A stretch of 64,000 nt of DNA from Actinomadura violacea (GCF_017573465.1 NZ_JAGEPF010000014.1:62001-126000); one strand, 5' to 3'. Counted from the first letter of the stretch, positions 7,972-16,733 are shown. Notes: generated by a model not told the origin, from the sequence alone. Numbers and translations are program-made.

Positions 7972-8702
7972 ACCTCGCGATCACCCTCGCCACCACCCGC
8001 CGCATCCTCGCCCAGCTCCGGCACGACCACCGCACCGTCGCGCTGCTGATCGTCGTGCCGAGCCTGCTGATGATCCTGCTGCGGTACGTGTTCCAGCGGC
8101 AGGAGGCGTTCGACCGGCTCGGCCCGATGCTGCTCGGCCTGTTCCCGTTCGTCGTCATGTTCGTCGTGACCAGCGTCGCCACGCTCCGCGAACGCACCGG
8201 CGGCACCCTCGAACGGCTGATGAGCATGCCGCTCGGCAAGCTCGACCTCCTCGTCGGCTACGCGCTGGCGTTCGGCCTGGCCGCGCTGGTGCAGGTCGGT
8301 GTCGTCCTGGTCATCTCGCTGACCTGGCTCGGCCTGGACCTGACCGGCTCGCTGGCCTCCCTGGTGCTCGTCGCGGTGCTGGACGCGCTGCTCGGCATGG
8401 CGCTCGGCCTGTTCGCCAGCGCGTTCGCCCGCACCGAGTTCCAGGCCGTCCAGTTCATGCCGGCGCTCGTCCTGCCGCAGACGCTGCTGTGCGGGCTGAT
8501 CATCCCGCGCGACCAGATGGCGGGCTGGCTGGAGGCGCTGTCCCGGGTGCTGCCGCTGACCTACGCGGTGCAGGGCATGCAGGAGATCAGCACGCGGCCC
8601 CGGTTCACCGGCACGCTCGCGACCGACGTCGCCGTCATCGCCGCTTTCACCGTCGCGGCCCTGCTCCTGGGCGCCGCCACCCTGCGCAGACGAACGGTGT
8701 AA
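7968..8702 (+). CDS. ABC-2 type transporter permease
   Basis: The 244-residue integral membrane protein has six predicted hydrophobic segments and the ABC-2 permease pattern: an early TM (VALLIVVPSLLMILL), a cytoplasmic loop with LRERTGGTLERLMSMPLGKL, and the LPLTYAVQGMQEI segment before the last helix. The ATG overlaps the ATPase stop (ATGA), which couples translation. It forms the membrane half of the TetR-controlled exporter. A basic tail (RRRTV) closes the protein. Confidence 0.93.
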   Translation: MNLAITLATTRRILAQLRHDHRTVALLIVVPSLLMILLRYVFQRQEAFDRLGPMLLGLFPFVVMFVVTSVATLRERTGGTLERLMSMPLGKLDLLVGYALAFGLAALVQVGVVLVISLTWLGLDLTGSLASLVLVAVLDALLGMALGLFASAFARTEFQAVQFMPALVLPQTLLCGLIIPRDQMAGWLEALSRVLPLTYAVQGMQEISTRPRFTGTLATDVAVIAAFTVAALLLGAATLRRRTV

Positions 8703-8778
8703 GACGAACGGCGCGGGAGGAAGGTTTACACGGAGTGCGTCACGGGACCCGTTCAGGGACGGACAGGTGAAACGGGCC

Positions 8779-8806
8779 TTAACCGCACTGATCGGGCTGG
8801 TAGCTT
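8779..8806 (+). promoter_or_regulatory. promoter of the LCP gene (leaderless)
   Basis: TTAACC (8779-8784), a 16-bp spacer and TAGCTT (8801-8806), ending 7 nt before ATG 8814. There is no ribosome site in the gap, so a leaderless transcript is expected. Confidence 0.55.
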
Positions 8807-8813
8807 CTGCGCC

Positions 8814-10163
8814 ATGACCCCCCGAGACCTCCCCGGCCCGTCGGCGTCGCAGCGGCCCGATGGGGCCCTGCCGCCGCACGCGGGACGCCACGCGTCCGGA
8901 GCCCCCGACGCCCCGGCGGGACCGGGCGCTCCGTCCGGCCCCGGCGCGCCGGGGGACTTCGGCGTGCAGGGGGACTTCGGCGTGCAGGGAGGCAGCGGCC
9001 GGCACGGCACGCCGGGCGGTCCGGGTGGCGGCCTGGGCGGCCCCGGCGGTCCGGGCGGCCCCGGGGACGGCGGCCCCGGCGGGCCCGGCGGCGAGGACCC
9101 CGAGAGCGCGGCGTTCTGGGGCGGGCCCGGCGACGGCGACGGCGAGCGCAGGCGCAAGAAGCGCTGGCCGCGCGTCCTCATCGCGATCGGCGTGTTCCTC
9201 GTGCTGCTCGTGGCGGGGATCGGCGGGCTGATCTGGCAGCGCCAGTCGTCCTACAACGGCAACATCCACCGGATCCAGGGCGTCATGCCGGGCGGCAAGC
9301 GGCCCGGCCCGAACAGCGCGGGCACCGAGAACTGGCTGCTGGTCGGCTCGGACTCGCGGGCCGACGTCGGCACCACCGGCGACGGCGGCAGCGACCTGTG
9401 GAAGCCGGGCCAGCAGCGCACCGACACGATCATGCTGATGCACCTGCCGGCGGACCGGAAGAAGGCGTACATCATCTCCTTCCCCCGGGACTCCTACGTG
9501 CAGATCCCCGGGTACGGCAAGCAGAAGATCAACGCGGCGTTCTCGTTCGGCGGGCCGAAGCTGCTGATCGAGACGCTGGAGAACCTCACCGGCATCCGGA
9601 TCGACCACTACGGCGCGATCGACTTCGAGGGGTTCAAGTCGATGACGGACGCGCTCGGCGGCGTCACCGTCGACATCAAGCAGAGCGTGTACGACCCGGC
9701 CCGCAAGAAGCACTGGGACGCCGGCCGGCAGAAGCTGAACGGGGAGGAGGCGCTGCTGTTCGTGCGGCAGCGCTACAACCTGCCGAACGGCGACTTCGAC
9801 CGGATCAAGCGGCAGCAGGCGTTCCTCGGCGCGCTCGCCAAGCAGGCCGCGGACGGCGGCACGATCAGCAACCCGCTGAAGCTCGACCGGTTCCTGTCGG
9901 CGTTCACCAAGTCGATCAGCGTGGACTCGGGGGAGTCGGCCGGGAAGCTGCGGTCGCTGGCGCTGAGCCTGCGGCACCTGCGCGTCGGCGACGTGACGTT
10001 CCTTACGGCGCCCTACAAGGGCACGGGGATGCGCAACAAGCAGAGCGTGGTGTTCCTGGACCCGGCCAAGGCGAAGACGCTGTTCGAAGCGGTGAAGACG
10101 GCCGGCATGGAGCAGTACGTCCAGAAGTACGGCGGCGGCCACGGGGTCGGCACGGTGTCGTGA
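8814..10163 (+). CDS. LytR-CpsA-Psr (LCP) family cell-wall glycopolymer ligase
   Basis: LCP proteins transfer lipid-linked glycopolymers onto peptidoglycan outside the membrane. This 449-residue member has a long cytoplasmic N-terminal region rich in Gly and Pro (about 1-110; it includes a GDFGVQ duplication encoded by a direct repeat near 8950), a basic stop-transfer patch RRRKKRWPR, one TM helix (about 120-141) and the extracellular LCP domain. Family motifs visible are the early LLVGSDSR, the RTDTIMLMHL strand, the ISFPRDSYVQIPG loop with its Arg, and GEEALLFVRQRYN followed by DFDRIKRQQ. The disordered tail is longer than usual. Confidence 0.93.
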   Translation: MTPRDLPGPSASQRPDGALPPHAGRHASGAPDAPAGPGAPSGPGAPGDFGVQGDFGVQGGSGRHGTPGGPGGGLGGPGGPGGPGDGGPGGPGGEDPESAAFWGGPGDGDGERRRKKRWPRVLIAIGVFLVLLVAGIGGLIWQRQSSYNGNIHRIQGVMPGGKRPGPNSAGTENWLLVGSDSRADVGTTGDGGSDLWKPGQQRTDTIMLMHLPADRKKAYIISFPRDSYVQIPGYGKQKINAAFSFGGPKLLIETLENLTGIRIDHYGAIDFEGFKSMTDALGGVTVDIKQSVYDPARKKHWDAGRQKLNGEEALLFVRQRYNLPNGDFDRIKRQQAFLGALAKQAADGGTISNPLKLDRFLSAFTKSISVDSGESAGKLRSLALSLRHLRVGDVTFLTAPYKGTGMRNKQSVVFLDPAKAKTLFEAVKTAGMEQYVQKYGGGHGVGTVS

Positions 10164-10279
10164 CGGGCGGCCCGATCGGGGCGTCGTGATCGGTGCCCCG
10201 GTCCGGGCATAACCTGGACGGTAGGGGATGGCGGCTGTGAAGGAGCGGGCCGTCCCGCCGGACAAGGGGTTGTTCACCA

Positions 10280-11200
10280 GTGCTTCGTCAGGCGTTGCTG
10301 TTCGCGTCGCGCAGTGGCGGCGCACGCCGGATCGTGCGGACCGCGCCGTTCACCGGCGACGTCGTCCGGCGGTTCGTCGCGGGGGAGACGGTCGAGGACG
10401 CGGCGCGCGTCACCGGGGACCTGACCGCGGAGGGGCTGCTCGTCACGCTGGACGTCCTCGGCGAGGACACCGAGGACGGCGGCCGGGCCGAGGCGAACGC
10501 CGAGCACTACGTCGCGCTGCTCGAACGGCTCGGGGCTGCCGGCCTGGGGGCGCGCGCCGAGGTGTCGGTGAAGCTGTCGGCCATCGGGTCGTCCCTCGGC
10601 GAAGAGCTCGCGTTGGAGAACGCGCGCCGTATCTGCGGTGCGGCACGGTCCGCGAGTACGACCGTCACGCTCGACATGGAGGAGCACACCACGGTCGACG
10701 CGACGCTGCGGATCGTCCACGAACTGCGCCGCGACTTCCCGGACGTGGGCGCCGTCATCCAGGCGTACCTGCGGCGCGCGGAGGAGCACTGCGCGGACCT
10801 GGCGTACGAAGGGTCCCGCGTGAGGCTGTGCAAGGGCGCCTATGCAGCGCCCGAAGCGGTCGCGTTCACCGACAAGGAAGAGATCGACAAGTCGTTCGTC
10901 CGCTGTATGAAGGTCCTGATGGCGGGCAAGGGCTACCCCATGCTCGCCACGCACGACCCGCGCCTCATCGACATCGGCGGCGCGCTGGCGGTGCTGAACG
11001 AGCGCGGCGCCGACACGTTCGAGTACCAGATGCTCTACGGGATCCGCTCGGCGGAGCAGCGCCGCCTCGCCGACAAGGGCGCGCAGGTGCGCGTTTACGT
11101 CGCCTACGGCCAGGACTGGTACGAGTACTTCATGCGGCGGCTCGCGGAGAGGCCGTCCAACCTCAAGCTGTTCGCGCGCTCTCTCGTCGGACGGGCCTGA
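10280..11200 (+). CDS. proline dehydrogenase (monofunctional)
   Basis: It oxidises proline to pyrroline-5-carboxylate with FAD at the membrane, the first step of proline use. The 306-residue length fits the monofunctional PutB/PRODH class rather than PutA fusions. Visible family features are VSVKLSAIGSS, VTLDMEEHT, VIQAYLRRAEE, VRLCKGAY and the C-terminal YVAYGQDWYEYFMRRLAER, whose Arg pair binds the proline carboxylate. The start is GTG 10280 after an AAGGGG sequence about 10 nt upstream. proC follows 64 nt downstream in the same direction, so enzymes making and consuming proline share the intermediate and the locus. Confidence 0.94.
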   Translation: MLRQALLFASRSGGARRIVRTAPFTGDVVRRFVAGETVEDAARVTGDLTAEGLLVTLDVLGEDTEDGGRAEANAEHYVALLERLGAAGLGARAEVSVKLSAIGSSLGEELALENARRICGAARSASTTVTLDMEEHTTVDATLRIVHELRRDFPDVGAVIQAYLRRAEEHCADLAYEGSRVRLCKGAYAAPEAVAFTDKEEIDKSFVRCMKVLMAGKGYPMLATHDPRLIDIGGALAVLNERGADTFEYQMLYGIRSAEQRRLADKGAQVRVYVAYGQDWYEYFMRRLAERPSNLKLFARSLVGRA

Positions 11201-11264
11201 CCGGCGCCCGGAGCGGCCCCGCTAGGCTGGCCCGGTCACTGGAACCCCACGTCAAGGTATGCCG

Positions 11265-12059
11265 ATGATCGCGATTCTGGGTGCCGGGAAGATGGGCGAG
11301 GCGCTGCTGTCCGGGGTGCTCCGGGCCGGCCGCCGCCCGTCCGAGCTGGTGGCGACCGCGCGCCGCGAGGAGCGCGCGGCGCTGCTGCGCGAGCGCTACG
11401 GCATCGAGACGGTGTCCAACGCCGACGCCGCCGCTAAGGCCGGGACGCTGATCCTCGCGGTGAAGCCGCAGGACATGGGCGCCCTGCTGGACGAGGTCCG
11501 CCCGCACGTCGGAGGCGACCGGCTGGTCATCTCGATGGCGGCGGGCATCCCGACGGCGTTCATCGAGGAGCGGCTGCCCGCGGGCGTGCCGGTGGTCCGG
11601 GTCATGTCGAACACGCCCGTCCACGTGGACGAGGCGATGAGCGTGATCTCGGCCGGGTCGCACGCGGGCGAGGAGCACCTGCGGCTCGCCGAGGAGCTGC
11701 TGACGCCGGTCGGGAAGGTGCTGCGCATCCCCGAGTCGCTGCAGGACGGCGCGACGGCCCTGTCCGGCAGCGGGCCCGCGTACTTCTACTACCTGGTCGA
11801 GGCGATGGTCGACGCCGGGATCCTGCTCGGGATGCCGCGCGCCGCCGCGCTGGAGATGGTGATCCAGTCCGCCGTCGGCGCCGCGGTGATGCTGCGCGAC
11901 TCCGGCGAGCATCCGGTGCTGCTCCGCGAGGCCGTGACGTCCCCGGGCGGGACGACGATCTCGGCGATCCGGGAGCTGGAGCGGCACGGCGTCCGCGCCG
12001 CCGTGCTGGAGGCGATCGAGGCGGCCCGCAACCGGGGCCGGGAGCTCGCCGGCGGCTGA
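11265..12059 (+). CDS. proC: pyrroline-5-carboxylate reductase
   Basis: ProC reduces pyrroline-5-carboxylate to proline with NAD(P)H, the last step of proline synthesis. The 264-residue protein has the N-terminal Rossmann motif ILGAGKMGEALL, the AVKPQDM segment, VVRVMSNTP and the C-terminal dimer-forming signature region LSGSGPAYFYYL ... TSPGGTT. I choose ATG 11265 over the in-frame ATG 11259 because AAGG (11254-11257) is 7 nt from 11265 but only 1 nt from 11259. It is the Rv0500 position of the conserved actinobacterial gene order. Confidence 0.95.
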   Translation: MIAILGAGKMGEALLSGVLRAGRRPSELVATARREERAALLRERYGIETVSNADAAAKAGTLILAVKPQDMGALLDEVRPHVGGDRLVISMAAGIPTAFIEERLPAGVPVVRVMSNTPVHVDEAMSVISAGSHAGEEHLRLAEELLTPVGKVLRIPESLQDGATALSGSGPAYFYYLVEAMVDAGILLGMPRAAALEMVIQSAVGAAVMLRDSGEHPVLLREAVTSPGGTTISAIRELERHGVRAAVLEAIEAARNRGRELAGG

Positions 12060-12142
12060 CCCGGCCGCGCTCCCGGACGGCCATGTCTCCCGAAAAGTTC
12101 AATTCCGAACGATCGGGTTGAGCCGGGCGGGGGTGCGCGGAC

Positions 12143-12592
12143 GTGTTAGGGAGTATGGGACTCATACTCCGACTGCTGGTCGCCGCGGGGCTCGCCGCCG
12201 ACGCCGTCGTGCACTGGAGGTTCGCCCCCCAGATGGCGTTCGTGCAGGGCGGCTCGATCCACGGCGACGTGCTCTTCCGCGTCCAGGCCGGGGTCGCCGC
12301 CGTCGCGGCGGTGATCATTCTCACCTACGCGGCCCGCTGGTCGTACGCCGTGGCGTTCCTCGTCGCGGGGAGCGCGGTCGGCGCGCTCGTGCTCTATTAC
12401 TACGTCGACGTGGGCGCACTCGGTCCGCTGCCGGACATGCACGAGCCCGTCTGGTACACGGAGAAGACCATCAGCCTGGCGGGCGAGGGGATCGCGGCGG
12501 TTGCGGCGGTGGCCGGCTTCTGCACGGTCAAGCGCAGGCGGCCGGACGACGACGAGTTCGCCCCCGAACGCGAACACGCCCGCGGTTTCTGA
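12143..12592 (+). CDS. small four-helix membrane protein, function unknown
   Basis: The 149-residue protein has four hydrophobic segments (about 5-22, 48-67, 73-95, 111-130) and a polar basic/acidic tail (KRRRPDDDEFAPEREHARGF). I cannot assign a family beyond small DoxX-like or hypothetical membrane proteins. Either GTG 12143 or ATG 12155 may start it; a G-rich stretch precedes the GTG. The start region contains a perfect GAGTATG / CATACTC inverted repeat (12151-12169), so transcription or translation initiation may be controlled there. Confidence 0.75.
   Translation: MLGSMGLILRLLVAAGLAADAVVHWRFAPQMAFVQGGSIHGDVLFRVQAGVAAVAAVIILTYAARWSYAVAFLVAGSAVGALVLYYYVDVGALGPLPDMHEPVWYTEKTISLAGEGIAAVAAVAGFCTVKRRRPDDDEFAPEREHARGF
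12151..12169. promoter_or_regulatory. inverted repeat across the start of the membrane protein gene
   Basis: GAGTATG-GGACT-CATACTC: 7-bp arms, 5-nt spacer. It spans the beginning of the coding region and could be an operator or an initiation-masking hairpin. Confidence 0.5.
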
Positions 12593-12690
12593 TCCGGGGC
12601 CGTCCCCGCGCTCGACGGTGGTGTCCGGTTCCGGGGAACCGCGTGCTCTCCGGCCGCCCTCCATGTTGATCTCGGTATCGGGGAGGCGGG

Positions 12691-12849
12691 ATGGGCGACC
12701 GCAGGAAGAGCGAGGCGGGCATGCCCGGCGCTGCGTCGCGGCTGCACCGGACGCTGCTCAGGCTCGGGGTGCCGCGCTTCATGGCCGACCACGCCGCGGC
12801 GCTGCTGGCCGCCAACCTGCGCCAGCGGCGCAAGCGCCCGGATCGCTAG
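12691..12849 (+). CDS. short basic protein (52 residues), function unknown
   Basis: An ATG at 12691 preceded by GGGGAGG at about 5-nt spacing opens a 52-codon frame ending at TAG 12847-12849. Codons are strongly GC3-biased, as in neighbouring genes. The peptide starts MGDRRKSEAGMPG, contains an amphipathic helix-like middle (RLHRTLLRLGVPRFMADH) and ends in a basic RQRRKRPDR. It has two internal Met and no Cys or TM segment. The fact that it stops just before the convergent esterase gene, and its good ribosome site, argue for a real small gene. No family is recognised. Confidence 0.55.
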   Translation: MGDRRKSEAGMPGAASRLHRTLLRLGVPRFMADHAAALLAANLRQRRKRPDR

Positions 12850-12877
12850 CGGCCTGCGGGGCGAGCCGGGCGGCCGG

Positions 12878-13891
12878 CTACGCCGCCGCCTCGGCCGCGG
12901 CCCGCGCGGCCGCGCCCTCCCGCGTGCCGGTGCCGTCCGGAGCGGTGGCGGTGACGGACGAGACGAAGCGGGCGACGTCCCGCATCGCGGCGCTCGCCTC
13001 GGGGAGCACCCGGTTCAGCATCTGGAAGACGTGCATCTGGCCCTTCCAGACCTGGAGTTCGCAGTCGGCGCCCGCGGCGGTCAGCGCCTCCGCGAGCGCC
13101 TCGGCCTCCGGGCGCAGCACCTCCGCGCCGCCGACCTGGATCAGCACCGGCGGCGTGTCCGTCCACGCGCAGGTGAGCAGGGCCAGCCGCGGGTCGTCGA
13201 ATCCGGCCGGCCCCACGACCAGGCGGGCGACCCGGCGCGCCGCGTAGGCGCTGATGTAGGGGTCGCGGGCGCGTTGCTGCTCCTGGGTGGAGAGTTCGCA
13301 GGTCAGGTCGACCCAGGGGGAGAACAGGACGATCCCCGCGGGCGACGGGAGCCCCGTCCGGCAGATCTCGCCGGCCAGCGCGGCGGCGAGGTGCCCGCCC
13401 GCCGAGTCGCCCGCCACGACGATCCCGGACGCGGGGACGCCGCGGTCGAGCAGCCAGCGGTACGCGGCGACGGCGTCCTCCAGCGGGGCGGGGAACGGGT
13501 GCTCGGGCGCGAGCCGGTAGCGGGGCACGAGGACGGGCAGCCCGGTGTCGACGGCGAGCCGCGCGGTGATGGGGCGGTGGGTGCGCGGCGAGCAGACCAC
13601 GTAGCCGCCGCCGTGCAGGTAGAGGACCGCGCCCTCGGCGGGCGCCTCGGACGCGTCGCGGGCGACGACCCACTCGCCCCTGACCGGGCGGTCACCGCCG
13701 CTCTCGATCCGCGGGTCGTCCAGCGGGACGATCCGGACGCGGGAGCCCGTCCGCATCAGCAGGGACGCGGCGTCGACCGCGGAGCGGGCGGTGCGGATGC
13801 TCCCGGCGTGCCCGGGGACCCGGTGCATGAGCGGGTGGACGCCCAGGCGGAGCGCGCCGGAGATCGCGCGGCTGCGGACGCTCGGGTCCAT
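12878..13891 (-). CDS. alpha/beta hydrolase, hormone-sensitive-lipase type esterase
   Basis: The 337-residue protein has the HSL-family oxyanion motif HGGGYV (about residue 93), the nucleophile motif GDSAGG (catalytic Ser), an acidic residue region in VGGAEVLRPE and the His in GQMHVFQML. An N-terminal cap helix region precedes the fold. These enzymes hydrolyse short-chain esters. Start ATG 13891 has a GAGGTG ribosome site immediately upstream. The C-terminal Ala-rich tail (AAARAAAEAAA) is low complexity. The gene is convergent with the 52-residue ORF and divergent from the acuC-like gene. Confidence 0.92.
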   Translation of the reverse strand: MDPSVRSRAISGALRLGVHPLMHRVPGHAGSIRTARSAVDAASLLMRTGSRVRIVPLDDPRIESGGDRPVRGEWVVARDASEAPAEGAVLYLHGGGYVVCSPRTHRPITARLAVDTGLPVLVPRYRLAPEHPFPAPLEDAVAAYRWLLDRGVPASGIVVAGDSAGGHLAAALAGEICRTGLPSPAGIVLFSPWVDLTCELSTQEQQRARDPYISAYAARRVARLVVGPAGFDDPRLALLTCAWTDTPPVLIQVGGAEVLRPEAEALAEALTAAGADCELQVWKGQMHVFQMLNRVLPEASAAMRDVARFVSSVTATAPDGTGTREGAAARAAAEAAA

Positions 13892-14034
13892 CGGCACCTC
13901 ACTCGCTGTTTCCGTTGTGTTATGTACATGCCCATTTATGGCGTGTAGTCAACATCACAGGTTGATCGCGAACGATGCCCGGAGCGGCGGGGTCTGTGAT
14001 CCAGGCCACCGGCCTGCCGCGATACCGTGAGGTC

Positions 14035-15249
14035 ATGAGCGTCGCGCCGCCGTCCCCGCCCGCCCCGCCGCGGGACTGCGGGCTGGAGATCTTCTGGGAC
14101 GACCGGCTCGTCTCCTACGACTTCGGGCCCGGCCACCCCATGAACCCGGTCCGCGTCGAGCTGACGATGGCGCTGGCGCGCGAGCTCGGGGTGCTGGAGC
14201 GTCCCAACGTGCGGGTGTCCAAGTTCGAGCCGGCCGGCGACGAGCTGCTCCGGCTCGTCCATGAGGAGTCCTACATCGCGGCCGTCAAGCACGCGGGCGC
14301 GACCGGGCTGCCCGAGCCGCGGCACGGCCTCGGCACCGACGACAACCCTGTCTTCCTCGGCATGCACGACGCGTCCGCGCTGGTCACGGGCGCTTCGGTG
14401 GCCGCCGCGGAGGCGGTGTGGACGGGCCGCGCCGAGCACGCCGCGAACATCTCCGGCGGCCTGCACCACGCGCTGGCCGGCGCCGCGAGCGGCTTCTGCG
14501 TCTACAACGACCCGGCCGTCGCGATCGCGTGGCTGCTGGAGAACGGCGCCGAGCGCGTCGCCTACGTCGACATCGACGTGCACCACGGCGACGGCGTCCA
14601 GGCCGCCTTCTACGACGACCCGCGCGTCCTGACGATCAGCCTGCACGAGACGCCGCGCACGCTGTTCCCCGGCACCGGGTTCCCCACCGAGACCGGCGCC
14701 GACGGCACGGCGGTCAACGTGTCGCTGCCGCCCGGCACCAACGACGCGTCCTGGCTGCGCGCGTTCGACGCGGTCGTCCCGCAGCTGCTGCGCCGGTTCC
14801 GCCCGCAGGTGCTCGTCACCCAGCAGGGCGCCGACTCGCACGCGCTCGACCCGCTCGCGCATCTGATCCTCAGCGTGGACGGGCAGCGGACGGCGTACGC
14901 GGCGCTGCACCGGCTCGCGCACGAGACCGCCGGCGGGCGCTGGATCCTGACCGGCGGCGGCGGATACGAGCTGGTCCAGGTCGTCCCGCGGGCCTGGACG
15001 CACCTGCTGGCGGAGGCGTCCGGTGACCCGGTCCCGCCGGCCACCGAGACTCCGGAGAGCTGGCGCGAGTTCGTCCGGCAGCGCACCGGCGAGATCGCCC
15101 CGCGCCGGATGACGGACGGGACGGACACGGTGGACGTGCACCGGTGGGGGAACGGGTACGACCCGGCCAACCCGGTCGACCAGGCGATCCTGGCGACCCG
15201 GCGGGAGGTCTTCCCCGAGCACGGCCTCGACCCGATGACCGACGAGTAG
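14035..15249 (+). CDS. AcuC-like deacetylase (class I histone deacetylase fold)
   Basis: Members of this family remove acetyl groups from lysines, such as those on acetyl-CoA synthetase, or from small acetylated amines. The 404-residue protein shows the HDAC landmarks: GGLHHA with the paired active-site His, the zinc/loop region YVDIDVHHGDGVQ (Asp and His ligands), SLHETPRTLFPGTG, VTQQGADSHALDPL (second Asp ligand) and the catalytic Tyr-bearing TGGGGYEL. Start ATG 14035; a TACCGT -10-like box lies 6 nt upstream and also a GAGG, so both leaderless and led initiation are possible. The next gene starts 13 nt after its stop. Confidence 0.93.
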   Translation: MSVAPPSPPAPPRDCGLEIFWDDRLVSYDFGPGHPMNPVRVELTMALARELGVLERPNVRVSKFEPAGDELLRLVHEESYIAAVKHAGATGLPEPRHGLGTDDNPVFLGMHDASALVTGASVAAAEAVWTGRAEHAANISGGLHHALAGAASGFCVYNDPAVAIAWLLENGAERVAYVDIDVHHGDGVQAAFYDDPRVLTISLHETPRTLFPGTGFPTETGADGTAVNVSLPPGTNDASWLRAFDAVVPQLLRRFRPQVLVTQQGADSHALDPLAHLILSVDGQRTAYAALHRLAHETAGGRWILTGGGGYELVQVVPRAWTHLLAEASGDPVPPATETPESWREFVRQRTGEIAPRRMTDGTDTVDVHRWGNGYDPANPVDQAILATRREVFPEHGLDPMTDE

Positions 15250-15262
15250 CGACGGACGAGTG

Positions 15263-16189
15263 ATGGCGGATTCCGGCAAGCCCCCCACGCGGGACGAACT
15301 GCGCGCGCACCTCGTCCGCACGATGATCGCGGGCGACGTGGCGACGCCGCGGCAGAACAACCTGCTGCACTACCGGCGGATGGCGGCCGGGAACCCGTAT
15401 TACCAGTTCGGGCTGGAGCTCAAGCCGACGTGGACCGAGCGGTCCGTGCTGGAGATGATGGTCGAGCGCTGCGGCGTGAGCGCGGACCCGAGGCATGTGT
15501 ACGGGGACGACACGATCGACCCCGACATCACCCTCGACACGCTGGAGGCGATGGGCGACCGCATCGGCCTCGCGGCGCGGCGCAAGGAGAGCGTGGTGGT
15601 CGCGACCGGGCATCCGGCCACGCTGACCCCGCTGTACCAGGCCGTCGCGCGGGCGCTGGAGGGCGCCGGCTGCCGGGTCCTGACCCCGGCGGCGGGCTGG
15701 ACGTACGAGATCGACGTCGGCTACGGCGGCTCGGATCTGCGCCGGCTCGTCTACGCCGAGCCGGGCGTGGCGATGCTGGAGGGCGAGGACTTCCGCACCC
15801 ACCACACGCACGATCCGCATCCGATGGAGGCGATGCTCCGCGAACTCGCCTCCGGAGCGTCCGGTTCCGCGGGCGGTTCCACAGGCGGCGATGGCGGCGG
15901 TGGTACCGCCGGTGCGTCCGCCATTAGCGGAAACGGCGAGACCATGGACGGAGAACGCGCTTCTTGGCCGGATCTGGCCATTGCCGATCACGGTTGGGCG
16001 GGCGCCGCCGGCCAGGCCGGGATCGACACCGTCGGATTCGCGGACTGTAACGACCCCGCGCTGTTCGCCGGCGCCGCGGAAGGCAAGATCGACGTCGTGG
16101 TCCCGCTGGACGACGGCATATCGCCGCACCATTACGCGCCCTTGACGGCGTATCTCCTCGCCCGCGCGGGGCTGTCCCCGAAGGATTGA
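15263..16189 (+). CDS. conserved actinobacterial protein annotated as phosphatase
   Basis: The 308-residue protein has an N-terminal helical part (RDELRAHLVRTMIAGDVATP) and a conserved middle region with VVVATGHPATLTPLYQAVA, GAGCRVLTPAAGWTYE and EDFRTHHTHDPHPME, where several His and Asp could bind metal. Similar proteins are usually labelled phosphatase, but I see no classical HAD or metallophosphatase motif, so activity is uncertain. A Gly/Ser-rich insert near residues 195-225 looks like a flexible linker. The C-terminus has IDTVGFADCNDPALF and PLDDGISPHHYAPLT. ATG 15263 is preferred over GTG 15260. It is 13 nt from the acuC-like gene: probable operon. Confidence 0.8.
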   Translation: MADSGKPPTRDELRAHLVRTMIAGDVATPRQNNLLHYRRMAAGNPYYQFGLELKPTWTERSVLEMMVERCGVSADPRHVYGDDTIDPDITLDTLEAMGDRIGLAARRKESVVVATGHPATLTPLYQAVARALEGAGCRVLTPAAGWTYEIDVGYGGSDLRRLVYAEPGVAMLEGEDFRTHHTHDPHPMEAMLRELASGASGSAGGSTGGDGGGGTAGASAISGNGETMDGERASWPDLAIADHGWAGAAGQAGIDTVGFADCNDPALFAGAAEGKIDVVVPLDDGISPHHYAPLTAYLLARAGLSPKD

Positions 16190-16260
16190 CCTTGCTTACC
16201 TTCCGGGGTGGCCGTCGAGCCTGTCACCGGGCGTGACGCGGCTGCCGTAACGGTGTTCGT

Positions 16261-16287
16261 GGGTTCGCGCATCCCCATCGCGAACCT
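16261..16287 (+). terminator. hairpin with 8-bp stem, probable terminator of the acuC-phosphatase unit
   Basis: GGTTCGCG (16262-16269) pairs with CGCGAACC (16279-16286) around a 9-nt loop; a G.T pair can extend it. A T-rich stretch follows about 20 nt later. It lies 72 nt after the phosphatase stop inside the 340-bp gene-free gap 16190-16529. Confidence 0.45.
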
Positions 16288-16429
16288 CTGAGTCGCAGGT
16301 CATCCCTTGTTTTCGATTGACAACCGCTCGGATTGCCACACCCCGTGCCGTCATGTTCGCGCTCCGTGCGGAAGCGGTGCCATGGCCGCCCGGTCACGGC
16401 CGGATACGGAAATGTGCGGAACTCCCCTC

Positions 16430-16457
16430 TTGCGACTGCCGATACGCGATTTACGCT
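16430..16457 (+). promoter_or_regulatory. candidate promoter of the excisionase-like gene
   Basis: TTGCGA (16430-16435), 16-bp spacer, TACGCT (16452-16457). It predicts a leader of about 65 nt ahead of ATG 16530. The remaining part of the gap 16190-16529 shows only the hairpin at 16261 and a TTGACA at 16317 without a matching -10. Confidence 0.45.
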
Positions 16458-16529
16458 GGAGGAAGTACACGTGCGTGATCAAAGTCACCCGAAGGGCCGG
16501 TGCGCGGCACGTGTGGAAGAGGGCGTCCG

Positions 16530-16733
16530 ATGAGCTCAGGCGAGCGACCTCTCAGCGAGGTCAGGTTCCTGACCGTGGCCGAAGTGGCCTCGGTGATGCG
16601 GGTGTCCAAGATGACCGTCTACCGCCTCGTCCACTCGGGCGAGCTTCCCGCCATCCGGGTGGGCCGCTCGTTCCGGGTCCCCGAACAGGCCGTTCACGAC
16701 TACCTGCGCGACGCGTACATCGAAGCCGGATAA
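16530..16733 (+). CDS. BldC-like helix-turn-helix protein (excisionase/MerR-type HTH)
   Basis: The 67-residue DNA-binding protein consists almost entirely of an HTH_17/MerR-like winged helix: FLTVAEVASVMRVSKMTVYR, LVHSGELPAIRVGRSFRV and a C-terminal helix. It is the Rv0500A-type protein found between proC and the bS22 gene throughout actinobacteria. It is a different lineage from the true bldC orthologue at 58.3 kb. Start ATG 16530 sits behind GGAAGAGGG. Its target genes are unknown. Confidence 0.9.
   Translation: MSSGERPLSEVRFLTVAEVASVMRVSKMTVYRLVHSGELPAIRVGRSFRVPEQAVHDYLRDAYIEAG

Noticed and set aside
7539..10325. 928-codon minus-strand frame over the ABC permease and LCP genes
   Set aside because: Antisense of clearly recognised genes, with biased composition and no domains.
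11163..11987. Antisense frame across proC as a separate gene
   Set aside because: Shadow of proC; composition His/Arg/Gln-rich, no recognisable domain.
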